From positions 124,001-188,000 of the forward strand of contig JAMFSR010000026.1 in assembly GCA_026225395.1 (NCBI GenBank): 64,000 nt of DNA. Direction: 5' to 3'. Origin of the DNA: Granulicella sapmiensis (lineage in GTDB: Bacteria > Acidobacteriota > Terriglobia > Terriglobales > Acidobacteriaceae). The notes below the pieces were generated by a model. The model ran no database searches. It was not told the origin of the DNA and was given only the letters and a program-made list of their open reading frames with translations. The position numbers and the translations under genes were made by a program. Positions 1-9,364 of this stretch are shown piece after piece. Every line of letters starts with the position of its first letter. The stretch's first letter is position 1.

Positions 1-549
1 ATTAAGAGCGATAAGTGGATTCGGCGGCAGTCGGTAGAGAACAAGATGATTGAGCCCTTCTGCGAGAAGCAGGTGAAGGAAGGCGTGATTTCTTACGGGC
101 TTTCTTCTTATGGGTACGATCTGCGGGTTTCCGACGAGTTCAAGATTTTTACGAATGTGAACAGCGCGATCATCGATCCGAAGAACTTCGATGAGCGGTC
201 GTTTGTAACGGTGACGGCGCCGAGTATTATCGTTCCGCCGAATTCTTTCGCGCTGGCGCGGTCGGTGGAATACTTCCGGATTCCCCGCGATGTGCTGACG
301 ATCTGCGTGGGCAAGAGCACCTATGCGCGGTGTGGCATTATCGTGAACGTGACACCGTTTGAGCCGGAGTGGGAGGGTTTTGTGACGCTGGAGATTTCAA
401 ACACAACGCCACTGCCTGCCCGGATTTATGCCAATGAAGGTCTTTGTCAGATTTTGTTCTTCCAGAGCGACGAAGTGTGCGAAGTCAGCTACGGCGACCG
501 CAATGGAAAGTATCAACGGCAGCAGGGAATCGTGCTTCCAAAGCTCTAG
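1..549 (+). CDS. dcd: dCTP deaminase, 5'-truncated by window edge
   Basis: Open frame from base 1 ([20 protein letters not shown]...[20 protein letters not shown]...) matches Dcd family; the track ORF begins at internal Met 46. Confidence 0.93.
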   Translation: MKSDKWIRRQSVENKMIEPFCEKQVKEGVISYGLSSYGYDLRVSDEFKIFTNVNSAIIDPKNFDERSFVTVTAPSIIVPPNSFALARSVEYFRIPRDVLTICVGKSTYARCGIIVNVTPFEPEWEGFVTLEISNTTPLPARIYANEGLCQILFFQSDEVCEVSYGDRNGKYQRQQGIVLPKL

Positions 550-666
550 TCCAATCGAAACCGGGTCCCGTATCGCTGAAACGATTGCACGCCTGCGTAC
601 TAGGTCCATGCGGGAGTCAATTCAAAATGTGTCGGTCAGGGGCCAGGCAAGCGGCCTGTCTGCGGA

Positions 667-1347
667 GTGTTGATGAAAGTCGATGGCAGGGTGAGGGTTG
701 GTGTGGTCGCGGCCGATCCTTTGCGCCAATTGGGGCTGGTCACCATTCTGCAGGAGTCGGTGGGGCTGCAGGCAACGCCAATGGAGCTGGAGCAGGTGGC
801 CGCGGACAGAAAGCTCGCGGCGTTGCTGATCGATGTTCACTCCTGCGGACTAGCGCTGACGGACATCATTATGCGGCTGCGGGCAGAACGTGGCGATATG
901 AAGATCGTGGTGGTCGGCCAGTCGTTGGATCCCAACCTTATACAGGCCGTCATCGGCGCCGGGGCCAAAGGGTATTTGCTCGAAACCTCGGACGAGCGTG
1001 AGATCGCCATGGCGATGGACGTAGTGCTCGACGGCTCGGTGTGGGCGCCGAGAAAGATTCTGGCGCGGCTCATCGATGCCTCTGGGATAGGAGCGCCTGC
1101 CAGCTCGAACCCCGGTGAGGGGATTGCGGAGAGGATGACCCCGCGGGAGCAGGAGGTGCTGCTGCTGCTGATGGATGGAAGCTCGAACCGGCAGATCGCC
1201 AGGGCCATGGGGATTGATGAAGTAACGGTGAAAGCTCACCTGGGGCGCATGCTGCGCAAAACAGGATCGAGCAACAGGATTGAGCTCACCCTTCGCGCCA
1301 TGGAAGAGCAGGCGGCGAACTCCGACAACGAAACGGCGCCGGCGTAA
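667..1347 (+). CDS. LuxR/NarL-family response regulator (receiver + HTH)
   Basis: Receiver-like N-terminus (GAKGYLLE) and C-terminal LuxR HTH (MTPREQEVLLLLMDGSSNRQIARAMGIDEVTVKAHLGRMLRKTGSSNRIEL); start may be 673. Confidence 0.85.
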   Translation: MLMKVDGRVRVGVVAADPLRQLGLVTILQESVGLQATPMELEQVAADRKLAALLIDVHSCGLALTDIIMRLRAERGDMKIVVVGQSLDPNLIQAVIGAGAKGYLLETSDEREIAMAMDVVLDGSVWAPRKILARLIDASGIGAPASSNPGEGIAERMTPREQEVLLLLMDGSSNRQIARAMGIDEVTVKAHLGRMLRKTGSSNRIELTLRAMEEQAANSDNETAPA

Positions 1348-1638
1348 GAGTGGCGGGACGGCACGTTTTTATGAGCGATCGATATGTGTCGCTCCACGGT
1401 ACCCAAAGGTATACATCCCTCCGTACTCTTGCGGGTTGTCCGGGAGTGGGTCAAAGTGAAGAGGTATCACAGACCTGGGAGAAGCGGGGTTGCGAGTGGT
1501 GGCTGGAAACGGCGACTTCTTCGCAACCCCCATTTTTTCTTGTGTCGCCTACCTGTGCAACCTAACAGGTACGCCTTGTATCTGACTCTCTTGTAGCGGA
1601 TAGGTATGGACCGCGAATCAGATTTGAAAGGCAAGATC

Positions 1639-2331
1639 ATGAAGAAAATTACTGGAGTTTTTTGTGCCCTGGCGATGTCTGCTGGAATGCTTCCTGCACA
1701 CGCGCAGGACGCGAAGCTCGATGACCGGTTGAACTCTGCCGCGGCTGTGATCGACGAAGTGATGTCCGTCCCGGACAAAGGCATTCCTCAGTCAATTCTC
1801 GCCGGCGCTGCATGCGTTGTGGTCGTTCCCCACTACAAAAAGGGTGCTTTCGTGTTTGGCGCGCAATATGGCCAGGGCGTCGCGACCTGCCGCACACCGC
1901 ATGGTTGGTCTGCTCCCGTATTTGTTCGTCTTGAAGGCGGCAGCTTTGGCTGGCAGATTGGCGGACAATCGACTGACCTGATTCTCGTCGCCATGAATGA
2001 CCACGGTCTGCAGGACATGCTGAAAACCAAGTTCAAACTCGGCGCTGACGCTGCCGCTTCTGCCGGCCCGGTTGGCCGCAATGCACAGGCTTCAACCGAT
2101 GCCAGCCTCCACGCTGAGTTCCTGACGTACTCGCGCAGCCGCGGCTTGTTCGCCGGTCTTGACCTCGACGGTACTGTGCTTTCTCAGAACGCGGACGACA
2201 CCCGCACTGAGTACGGTGCTGATGTTCCCTTCGAAGGCGTGTTGCACGGCATGAAGCCAACGCCTGAGAACGCAAAACACTTCGTCCACACCGTTGCCCG
2301 CTACTTTGTGGTGTCTTCGGAAAACCACTAA
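1639..2331 (+). CDS. SYLF/Ysc84-type lipid-binding domain secreted protein
   Basis: Signal peptide after Met 1639 (MKKITGVFCALAMSAGMLPAHAQ) and SYLF-like motifs (VPHYKKGAFVFGAQYGQGVATCR, GGSFGWQIGGQSTDLILVAMN); track ORF starts 1606. Confidence 0.82.
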   Translation: MKKITGVFCALAMSAGMLPAHAQDAKLDDRLNSAAAVIDEVMSVPDKGIPQSILAGAACVVVVPHYKKGAFVFGAQYGQGVATCRTPHGWSAPVFVRLEGGSFGWQIGGQSTDLILVAMNDHGLQDMLKTKFKLGADAAASAGPVGRNAQASTDASLHAEFLTYSRSRGLFAGLDLDGTVLSQNADDTRTEYGADVPFEGVLHGMKPTPENAKHFVHTVARYFVVSSENH

Positions 2332-2360
2332 AACCAAACCGGCTTACATTGGCTGGTAGA

Positions 2361-2388
2361 CAGAAGGGCGGCTCAGGCCGCCCTTCTG
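2361..2388 (+). terminator. Rho-independent terminator-like hairpin downstream of SYLF gene
   Basis: cagaagggcggc-tcag-gccgcccttctg, 12-bp perfect stem, 4-nt loop, followed by ctcgttt. Confidence 0.75.
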
Positions 2389-2419
2389 CTCGTTTAGAAA
2401 ACAGCGTTTTCGGGCCGGC

Positions 2420-3394
2420 TTGCGTACACTGAAGGTCTTGAACGATTTTGCACAGAGTTCGCCTGCGGCAGTGGAAGCCCGCGATGAGACGGCCAGGGAA
2501 GCGCTTGAGTATTGGGCGGTTCGGGGCCTGGTCGGGCTGGTCGGGGCGCTGCCACGGCCTGTGGCCCGCTCGGTGGGCGCAGTGATCGGCTGGGCCTGCT
2601 GGAACCTGCTGGGTGGGCTGCGCAAAACCGGTCTACGCAACCTGAAACTGGCATTCCGAGAGAAAACGGACGCCGAGCGCGAGGAAATCCTGCGCAAGCT
2701 TTATAAGACCCTTGGTTGGCAGATTGCGGAGTTCTGCAAGATGCGTGGGTACACGCTCGAAGAGGCGTCGCAGTTTGTACGGTATGAGGGACTGGAACAT
2801 TACCTGCGCGCCCGGGATAAGGGACGCGGCGTCCTGGTACTCACCGGCCATCTGGGTGCGTGGGAGCTTTCAAGCTTTTATCACTCGCTGCGTGGATATC
2901 CGATGTCCCTGGTGATTCGCCGCCTGGATAACGCGCGGGTGGACGCATTCGTGAATGGCATTCGCTGTCTGCATGGAAATCGCGTAATCCACAAGGACGA
3001 CTTCGCACGTGGCTTGCTTACGGCCATGCACAACGGCGAAACCGTCGGAATTTTGATGGATACCAACATGACCCCGCCGCAAGGTGTCTTTGTGCCGTTC
3101 TTTGGCGTGGAAGCATGTACCGCTTCTGGATTGGCGCGCGTCGCCGTGCGAACGGGGGCGGCGGTGCTGCCAGGATTTCTATTGTGGGAAGAAAGCGAGC
3201 AGCGCTATGTGCTGCGGTTTGGCGAGGAACTGGAGTTGGTCAAGACCGGCAACGCGCAGGCCGATATGCTGGCCAATACGGCGCTTTTTGCGGCAACGAC
3301 CGAGAGTTATATTCGACGATATCCGGAGCAGTGGCTGTGGGTGCATCGCCGCTGGAAGACGCGGCCTGAGGGTGAGGAGAAGATCTATCCATGA
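2420..3394 (+). CDS. LpxL/HtrB-like lysophospholipid (lauroyl/lipid A) acyltransferase
   Basis: [64 protein letters not shown] motifs; TTG start. Confidence 0.85.
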   Translation: MRTLKVLNDFAQSSPAAVEARDETAREALEYWAVRGLVGLVGALPRPVARSVGAVIGWACWNLLGGLRKTGLRNLKLAFREKTDAEREEILRKLYKTLGWQIAEFCKMRGYTLEEASQFVRYEGLEHYLRARDKGRGVLVLTGHLGAWELSSFYHSLRGYPMSLVIRRLDNARVDAFVNGIRCLHGNRVIHKDDFARGLLTAMHNGETVGILMDTNMTPPQGVFVPFFGVEACTASGLARVAVRTGAAVLPGFLLWEESEQRYVLRFGEELELVKTGNAQADMLANTALFAATTESYIRRYPEQWLWVHRRWKTRPEGEEKIYP

Positions 3395-4323
3395 GTGCGC
3401 CTGGTATGTCGAAGACTGCTGCTGAGATTGCGAAGTTGCTGGGTGTTGAGACGGCGTCGAGAGCGGTGGTGACGCGCGTGTCCGGGATAGAGGTTGCCGG
3501 TGAAGATGCCGTGGTGTTTGCGGTGGATGCGGCTGCTGTGAAGGCAGCGCTGGCCTCGAAGGCTGGGTTGATTCTGACGCAGAGAGATGCGGAAACCAGT
3601 GATAGCCGTGTGTTGAAGGTGCGGGATCCGAAGTATGCGTTTGCGGTGTGCGCCGCCACGCTGGCCGTGCCGGAGGATGGGCCGCTGGTACATCCGAGTG
3701 CGAGTGTCGATGCCACCGCGAACGTGGGGGTTAACACACGGGTGGGAGCGGGCGCGGTGATTGAGACGAATGCTGTCGTAGGCGAAGGATGCAGCATTGG
3801 AAGCCGCGTGACGATTTGTGCAGGGGCTACGCTGGGGGATCGTGTGGTTGTGTTGCCGGGGGCCGTGCTGGGTTCGACGGGATTTGGCTATGTGCGCAAT
3901 CCGGAGACCGGAGAGTATCGGCTGTTTCCACAGCAGGGCAGCCTGGTCATTGAGGACGATGTCGAGATCGGCGCGAATACTACGATCGATCGCGGGGCGC
4001 TGGGTGAGACGCGGATTGGGCGGGGGACGAAGATCGATAACCAGGTTCATATCGGGCACAACTGCACGATTGGAAAGAATGTGGTGATCGCCGCGCAAGT
4101 GGGGATTTCGGGATCCTGCGTCGTTGGTGATGGCGTGGTGATGGCTGGGCAGGTGGGCTTGGGCGATCATGTAACGATTGGGCCGGGAGTCATTCTGGGT
4201 GGAGCATCAGGGGTGTTCCCGATGAAGCACCTTGAAGGACCGGGGCAGTTGTTTATGGGCGTGCCGGCGGAGCCGATCAAGGATTACTTGAAGAGTCTGG
4301 CTCGGGTTCGGCGTCTGAAGTAA
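3391..4323 (+). CDS. lpxD: UDP-3-O-acylglucosamine N-acyltransferase
   Basis: Hexapeptide repeats and LpxD signature ([65 protein letters not shown]); overlaps upstream ORF by 4 nt. Confidence 0.93.
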   Translation: MSAPGMSKTAAEIAKLLGVETASRAVVTRVSGIEVAGEDAVVFAVDAAAVKAALASKAGLILTQRDAETSDSRVLKVRDPKYAFAVCAATLAVPEDGPLVHPSASVDATANVGVNTRVGAGAVIETNAVVGEGCSIGSRVTICAGATLGDRVVVLPGAVLGSTGFGYVRNPETGEYRLFPQQGSLVIEDDVEIGANTTIDRGALGETRIGRGTKIDNQVHIGHNCTIGKNVVIAAQVGISGSCVVGDGVVMAGQVGLGDHVTIGPGVILGGASGVFPMKHLEGPGQLFMGVPAEPIKDYLKSLARVRRLK

Positions 4324-4335
4324 TAGAGGTGTAAC

Positions 4336-4950
4336 TTGAGCATCGTCGTCGTTGGCGGCAACACGCGGAACATCGGGAAGACCAGCGTCGTTGTCGGACT
4401 GATTGCGGCGATGCCCGAAAAGCTGTGGATGGCGATCAAGATCACTCAGTTTGGACATGGCGTTTGCTCGGCGAACGGAGAGCCCTGCGACTGCGAGACT
4501 GCCGATCATACGATTGCGATCAGTGAAGAGCGCAGCCGCGACACCGGGACGGATTCTTCGCGTTATCTCGCGGCCGGCGCCGCAAAGTCATTCTGGGTGA
4601 GGACGCGGCAAGGGCAGTTGCATGAGGCGATGCCGCGCGTGCGCGAGCTGATCGCGAAGACCGAGAATGTCATCATCGAATCGAACAGCGTGCTGCGTTT
4701 TTTGCAACCGGATGTATCCGTAAGCGTGCTTGATTTTTCAACCGCCGACTTCAAGGCTTCGGCGCTGCGGTATCTGGATCGCGTGGATGCGATCGTGATG
4801 CCGGAGGGTTCGATATCCGTCGCGGGCAGCGGTGTCTCGCAGAGCCTGCTTGAAAAGAAGCGCAGGTTTGTGTCGCGGCCGCCGGCGTACTGCAGTGCGG
4901 AGCTGGTGGAGTTTGTGGAAGCCCGTTGCGCGGCTATGTTGACGAGGTAG
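4336..4950 (+). CDS. P-loop NTPase-like protein of unknown function (MobB-like fold suspected)
   Basis: N-terminal GGNTRNIGKTS Walker A-like motif; conserved-looking Cys (GVCSANGEPCDCET). Confidence 0.7.
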   Translation: MSIVVVGGNTRNIGKTSVVVGLIAAMPEKLWMAIKITQFGHGVCSANGEPCDCETADHTIAISEERSRDTGTDSSRYLAAGAAKSFWVRTRQGQLHEAMPRVRELIAKTENVIIESNSVLRFLQPDVSVSVLDFSTADFKASALRYLDRVDAIVMPEGSISVAGSGVSQSLLEKKRRFVSRPPAYCSAELVEFVEARCAAMLTR

Positions 4951-4958
4951 GGGTGAAA

Positions 4959-5000
4959 ACGCAAGAAGGCGCACGGTAATTTCGGTGCGCCTTCTTGCGT
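4959..5000. terminator. Bidirectional intrinsic terminator between convergent genes
   Basis: acgcaagaaggcgcac (4959-4974) / gtgcgccttcttgcgt (4985-5000), perfect 16-bp stem with 10-nt loop between convergent CDSs. Confidence 0.8.
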
Positions 5001-5018
5001 CTTGAAGCCTCGCTAGGT

Positions 5019-6074
5019 TTATTTGAAGCCGTTCGGTCCTGCGTTCAAGCCGTTGGTGAAGAAGATTCCCTTCGCCGGGCTTACCGCTGCCGTTCCAGCC
5101 GTGTTGACCGCGCCACCGCCGGTGACGATGTTCAGTACTTGGGTGGTGTTGCGGGAGAACGCGATGGAGTTGGTGGCATCCGCATCGACGATCTTGGTTG
5201 AGGTGTACCCGGTCATGCCAGCCAACGTAACGGAAACCGGCAGCGGTCCGAAGTCGTCCGGGTTGGTGTCGTTGATCGGTGCGGTTGCACCCAGCAGGCC
5301 AGCTTTCGAAAGCGCAGCGCGCAGGTTGGATATGGAAACCGCGATGGCTCCGATTCCGGTTCCGGTGGGATCTATGCCGGTGATCGTCGTACGGACGAGG
5401 CCAGCGTGATACGCCTCGACGCCCAGGATGCCTGCTGCCGCACTCAGATTGCCCGAGATAGTGAGCAGCGATGCTGCGCCGTGATACGCCGTCACACCGA
5501 CATCCTCGAACACGTAAGCGCCGAGCAGGAAGGCCTGTGCGCTGGCGTAAGGCGAGAACGTGGGCTGCGATGGCGTCAGCGCGCCGCCGAGCATCTGCCA
5601 TGCGGTGGTGAGGTTGATCAGCGGCTGTGCGACTGCAGCCGAGCTCAGCGCACTCTGAAGGAAGAGAACATGCTTTCCTTCTTCGATGGCTGTTTCCACG
5701 GCATATGCGCCGATGGCCGTCTGGCCGCTGAAATTCACCATATTGGTTCCCGTCATCGAAACCGGACCGCCCGGTGTGCCGACAAAGGACGAGCTGGAAA
5801 TGGGGATACCGCCGGAAGGCGCACCGGCAGCGAGGGCCGCTGCGTTGGGAGCGTCGATGGTGCAACCGAACGCCGCGATGTAGTAGAAGTTGGCCTCGAG
5901 GTACTCGAGGTTGAGGGCGAAGTTGAGAATGTCAGCATCGTTATAGCTGGCTGCCATTGCGGGCTTTGCCGTGCCGAGTACGACGCCCGCAAGAGCAGCG
6001 CCTCCAAGAGTCAGCAGCTTGCGGCGGCTCTTGACGATGATGTCATCCAGAATTTGTGTCTCTAAAGTTGCCAT
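5019..6074 (-). CDS. Tat-exported ferritin-like domain protein
   Basis: Tat signal SRRKLLTLGGAALAGVVLGTAKPAMA; ferritin-like Glu/His helices (DILNFALNLEYLEANFY, IEEGKHVLFLQSAL, YVFEDVGVTAYHGAA, GVEAYHAGLVRT). Confidence 0.85.
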   Translation of the reverse strand: MATLETQILDDIIVKSRRKLLTLGGAALAGVVLGTAKPAMAASYNDADILNFALNLEYLEANFYYIAAFGCTIDAPNAAALAAGAPSGGIPISSSSFVGTPGGPVSMTGTNMVNFSGQTAIGAYAVETAIEEGKHVLFLQSALSSAAVAQPLINLTTAWQMLGGALTPSQPTFSPYASAQAFLLGAYVFEDVGVTAYHGAASLLTISGNLSAAAGILGVEAYHAGLVRTTITGIDPTGTGIGAIAVSISNLRAALSKAGLLGATAPINDTNPDDFGPLPVSVTLAGMTGYTSTKIVDADATNSIAFSRNTTQVLNIVTGGGAVNTAGTAAVSPAKGIFFTNGLNAGPNGFK

Positions 6075-6096
6075 GGAAGTATCCGTCCTTTGCCGC

Positions 6097-7149
6097 TTAG
6101 GCTGTTGTGCTGGAGAAGATGCTGTTGGTGCCGTTGGGAAAGAAACCGCCCTTGGCGACGCCTACGGTCGGTGAACCGTACACGATGTGGTGGACCTGGT
6201 TGACGTTTCGGGCGAATCCGATCGCGTGAGCCGAGTCACAGGCAACAATCGCGCTTGCCGTCGTCGGGCTTTGCGGAACGTTCAACGCGACTTCAACCGA
6301 TCCGCTGGAACCGGCTACGCCCGTGTTGGCGGTCGTAGACGTGCCAGGCGCGCCTGAGTTGCCGACCGTAAGCGACGCGCGCAGCGCTTCAACCTGATTG
6401 GCGACGCCGAGGTACGGATACGCGGTGGAGGTTGGTGTGGTTGCGCCTGCGGCAATCGCACGAGAAGTGAGAGCCGTGCGGATGTAAGCAGCGTGGTAGG
6501 CTTCGACCGCGAGAATGCCCGCGGCGTAGTTGAGGTATCCCGAGGTAACGCCCGCCGCCGAAATCAACGGAGCAGCACCGGCATAGGCGGTGACACCTAC
6601 GTCTTCAAAGATGAAGGCTCCGACGAGGAAATAGTCGAAGCTGGAGAAGGGATTGAAGCCGGATACCGCAGGAGTGAGAGCGAGCGCCAGCGGACCGAAG
6701 AACGAGAGATCGATCGACGGCATCGGGACGGCGTTGGAGCTGAGCGCCGAGCGAAGGAACTGCACGTGCTCCTGCTCTTCGTTGGCGATTTCATTGATGA
6801 TCTGCTGCTGTGCCGTGCTCGTACCCGCGACCATCGCTGCACTGCCGACCGTAACCGAGCCCATAGTATAGGCGCCCGTGTAGCCCGTGGGTGCGGAGGT
6901 ATTCGCAGAGGTAAGGCCTTTTCCTGTAGCCGCATAGAGATAGAACTGCGCTTCAAGGTACTCGAGGTTGAGGGCGAAGTTGAGAATGTCCAGATCGGTG
7001 TAAGTGCCGGTTGGGGTGACTGTGGTTGTAGTGACGCCGTTGTCTGCGCACCCCGTCATAAGGCCTGCGGCGGCAACGCTTCCCGCGCCGGCGAGAAAGT
7101 TCCGCCGTGAGAGTGCCTTGTCGATAAATGGTTTGAGTCTGCTGTCCAC
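6097..7149 (-). CDS. Tat-exported ferritin-like lipoprotein, paralog of 5019..6074
   Basis: SRRNFLAGAGSVAAAGLMTGCADNG (Tat + lipobox), same helix motifs DILNFALNLEYLEAQFY, EEQEHVQFLRSALSS, FIFEDVGVTAYAGAA, AVEAYHAAYIRT. Confidence 0.85.
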   Translation of the reverse strand: MDSRLKPFIDKALSRRNFLAGAGSVAAAGLMTGCADNGVTTTTVTPTGTYTDLDILNFALNLEYLEAQFYLYAATGKGLTSANTSAPTGYTGAYTMGSVTVGSAAMVAGTSTAQQQIINEIANEEQEHVQFLRSALSSNAVPMPSIDLSFFGPLALALTPAVSGFNPFSSFDYFLVGAFIFEDVGVTAYAGAAPLISAAGVTSGYLNYAAGILAVEAYHAAYIRTALTSRAIAAGATTPTSTAYPYLGVANQVEALRASLTVGNSGAPGTSTTANTGVAGSSGSVEVALNVPQSPTTASAIVACDSAHAIGFARNVNQVHHIVYGSPTVGVAKGGFFPNGTNSIFSSTTA

Positions 7150-7393
7150 GTTGTGTCTCCTGGTGTGCGGGTTACTTTCGGACGTGCGGGATCGTTGGCT
7201 CCGAATAGGCAGAAGCCTCGTGCTGGCGATCTTGAAGAGTGGGGTCTAGGCGTGCTTAAACGTGCCGGGAGCCATTGCGCTTCCGCGTTCGAGAAAGCAG
7301 TAACGCGCTTTCCCTTACCTTGGAGATACGCGGATTCGCTTTAGTTGGATTGCCGACACAAGCAGAAAAATCAAATGAAGTGTGATGAACAAA

Positions 7394-7422
7394 TGCCCCT
7401 CTCGCGCATCGCAAGAGGGGCA
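7394..7422 (-). terminator. Terminator-like hairpin downstream of lipoprotein gene
   Basis: tgcccctct...agaggggca 9-bp stem, followed on minus strand by tttgttc. Confidence 0.55.
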
Positions 7423-7462
7423 TATTCGGTTGAAGCGATTCGATGGAATGTAGAACGGCGTA

Positions 7463-9196
7463 TTAGTTGGCGCTATTGGACTCGGCATCCATATAGGCGA
7501 CGTCAAGCACGGTGCCCTGAATAGTGATGAGATAGTTGTCGATCTCGGAGCCATCGGTGGTGTTGAACGCATGGATCTGACCGCCATAGGCGGTGAAGAC
7601 CTTCAGGTAGTTCTGCACCCAGCAAAGACCGGTTAGATCGCCGTAGTAGCTGGCGTTCAGATTGGTGTTCGGATAGAGCAGCGGCAGGTTGGTGGAGGTC
7701 GCCACGCCGTTGATCGTCTGCGTCGTGTTGTTATTGGGGGTCACGATGGGAATGATCTGGACGGGTGTGACGGGACCTGCGTTGACCCAGACGACGCTGC
7801 CGTCCGTTGTGGCGTTATCAAGTGTGGCGTTCCACGTGGGAGCGCTCTTGCCCGATGTTCCACCGGTGAGGACTACCTGTACATTGGTGCCGTCGGTCAC
7901 GGTGTTCCCCGGACCGTAAGCCTGATTGGCAACCCACGAGAGCAGCGGAACGTTGCCACCGGTGGTGAAGCGTGTGAGGCAGTTGTAGTTCGCCGCCTGG
8001 GTGGTGCCACCTGCCGCATAGGCGGCTGCACGCACCCCCGTGGCGCAATGATTGGAGCCGATCCACAAAGTGTTGTTGTCGGCGAAGAGCATCTTGGTGT
8101 GGGTACCGTCAGATATGCTGTAGGGCGTACCGACGGTATAGGTGCTCAGGTTCAGCAGCGATAGATTGCCGGCGAAGAGACCGCTGGACTGGAGTTGTTG
8201 GCCGGAGAGATACAGAGTACTTCCGTCGGAGACTGCGGCCGTGACGCCACCGGGTACAGGAATCGGATTCGCTACCGGAAGCGTAGCGAGCGGTGAGGGT
8301 GCTGTGGTGCTCAGCGGATTGACCGTGGGCACGTTGGTCATAATCAGTGACCCTTCCTGCAGGATGGCTACTCCGGCCGTTGTACCACCGCACTCGGGAC
8401 CGCAGTTGAGGACGTATACGTAGTTGCCATCGCTGGAGAAGACAGCGTTGCTGGGGCGGTCATAGGCCGCGCCGGCGACACCGGTGCTGCTGGTATTGCC
8501 TACAGGGACCACGCAATAGACGGGAAGTAACAGAGGTTCGCAGTCGACGTACCCCGGCGGATAGGTGGGGGTGGTGGTCGCAGGTAGCTTCACCACGCGG
8601 TAGAGTGTGTTGGAGTTCCGCACCATGGCCAGAACGACCGTTCCACCCTGGTTGACGACAACCTTGTCGACGTTCGGAAGATTGAGATCGACACTGCCGT
8701 AGGAGCCCGCAAGACCAAGCACTCCGGAAGTCTCTGCCGCGCCGGCAAAAAGAACCCCGCCTGGCGCTGCTGCCACCGAGGGTGGATCCGCCCCGAAGGA
8801 TGCAGCAGAGCCGCTGGAGGACTCAGTGCTGTAATTGATCGTGCTCATTGATCCGTCGGTGTAGTTGAGAACGTATCCGGTCGTCTGTTCCGGGTAATTG
8901 ATGATGGTGATGGGATCGGCCGCCGAGAAGCCCTTGATGCTGAAAGAAGGGATGGTGTTCTGGACGTTGCTGCGAATGTCGCGCAGGCCGTCGAGAATCT
9001 CCAGACCGCCCTGGGAGCCATTAACCGTATAAGCTGCCATAACGCGCTGGAGCAAGCCGCTGGGCGGAATAGGCCGGCCAGCGTAGTTGGCCGCCGGCTC
9101 TCTGTAAATGATGTTGCCGCAAGCGGTCAGCGACAACGCTGCCGCAGCCAAGAGCAAGCCCGCTAAAAGCTGGGCAGGGAGACTTCTATTCTTCAA
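7463..9196 (-). CDS. Lipoprotein with beta-propeller-like repeats and an embedded W-A-Y/G-SG-P-W/DG domain
   Basis: Likely TTG start at 9194-9196 (LKNRSLPAQLLAGLLLAAAALSLTACGN lipobox); upstream part of track ORF (to 9514) is antisense to the next gene. Confidence 0.75.
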   Translation of the reverse strand: MKNRSLPAQLLAGLLLAAAALSLTACGNIIYREPAANYAGRPIPPSGLLQRVMAAYTVNGSQGGLEILDGLRDIRSNVQNTIPSFSIKGFSAADPITIINYPEQTTGYVLNYTDGSMSTINYSTESSSGSAASFGADPPSVAAAPGGVLFAGAAETSGVLGLAGSYGSVDLNLPNVDKVVVNQGGTVVLAMVRNSNTLYRVVKLPATTTPTYPPGYVDCEPLLLPVYCVVPVGNTSSTGVAGAAYDRPSNAVFSSDGNYVYVLNCGPECGGTTAGVAILQEGSLIMTNVPTVNPLSTTAPSPLATLPVANPIPVPGGVTAAVSDGSTLYLSGQQLQSSGLFAGNLSLLNLSTYTVGTPYSISDGTHTKMLFADNNTLWIGSNHCATGVRAAAYAAGGTTQAANYNCLTRFTTGGNVPLLSWVANQAYGPGNTVTDGTNVQVVLTGGTSGKSAPTWNATLDNATTDGSVVWVNAGPVTPVQIIPIVTPNNNTTQTINGVATSTNLPLLYPNTNLNASYYGDLTGLCWVQNYLKVFTAYGGQIHAFNTTDGSEIDNYLITIQGTVLDVAYMDAESNSAN

Positions 9197-9364
9197 CGTG
9201 AACCACTCCAAACCGTCGCGCGACCGCAGCAAAATCGCTGCAATTGTCAGTTCTGAGTATAGCAAAGCGCGGATGCTCCGCTGGCGGCCAGGCAAGGGGC
9301 GCGAGCGCCCTGTTTGAGCCGGAGCGTTATACGATAAGGGATTAGGACAGGAAGCGAGAGACGA

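Noticed and set aside
4738-5865. 375-aa minus-strand ORF overlapping the P-loop gene and the ferritin-like gene
   Set aside because: Arg/His/Cys-rich out-of-frame translation; overlaps two well-supported CDSs
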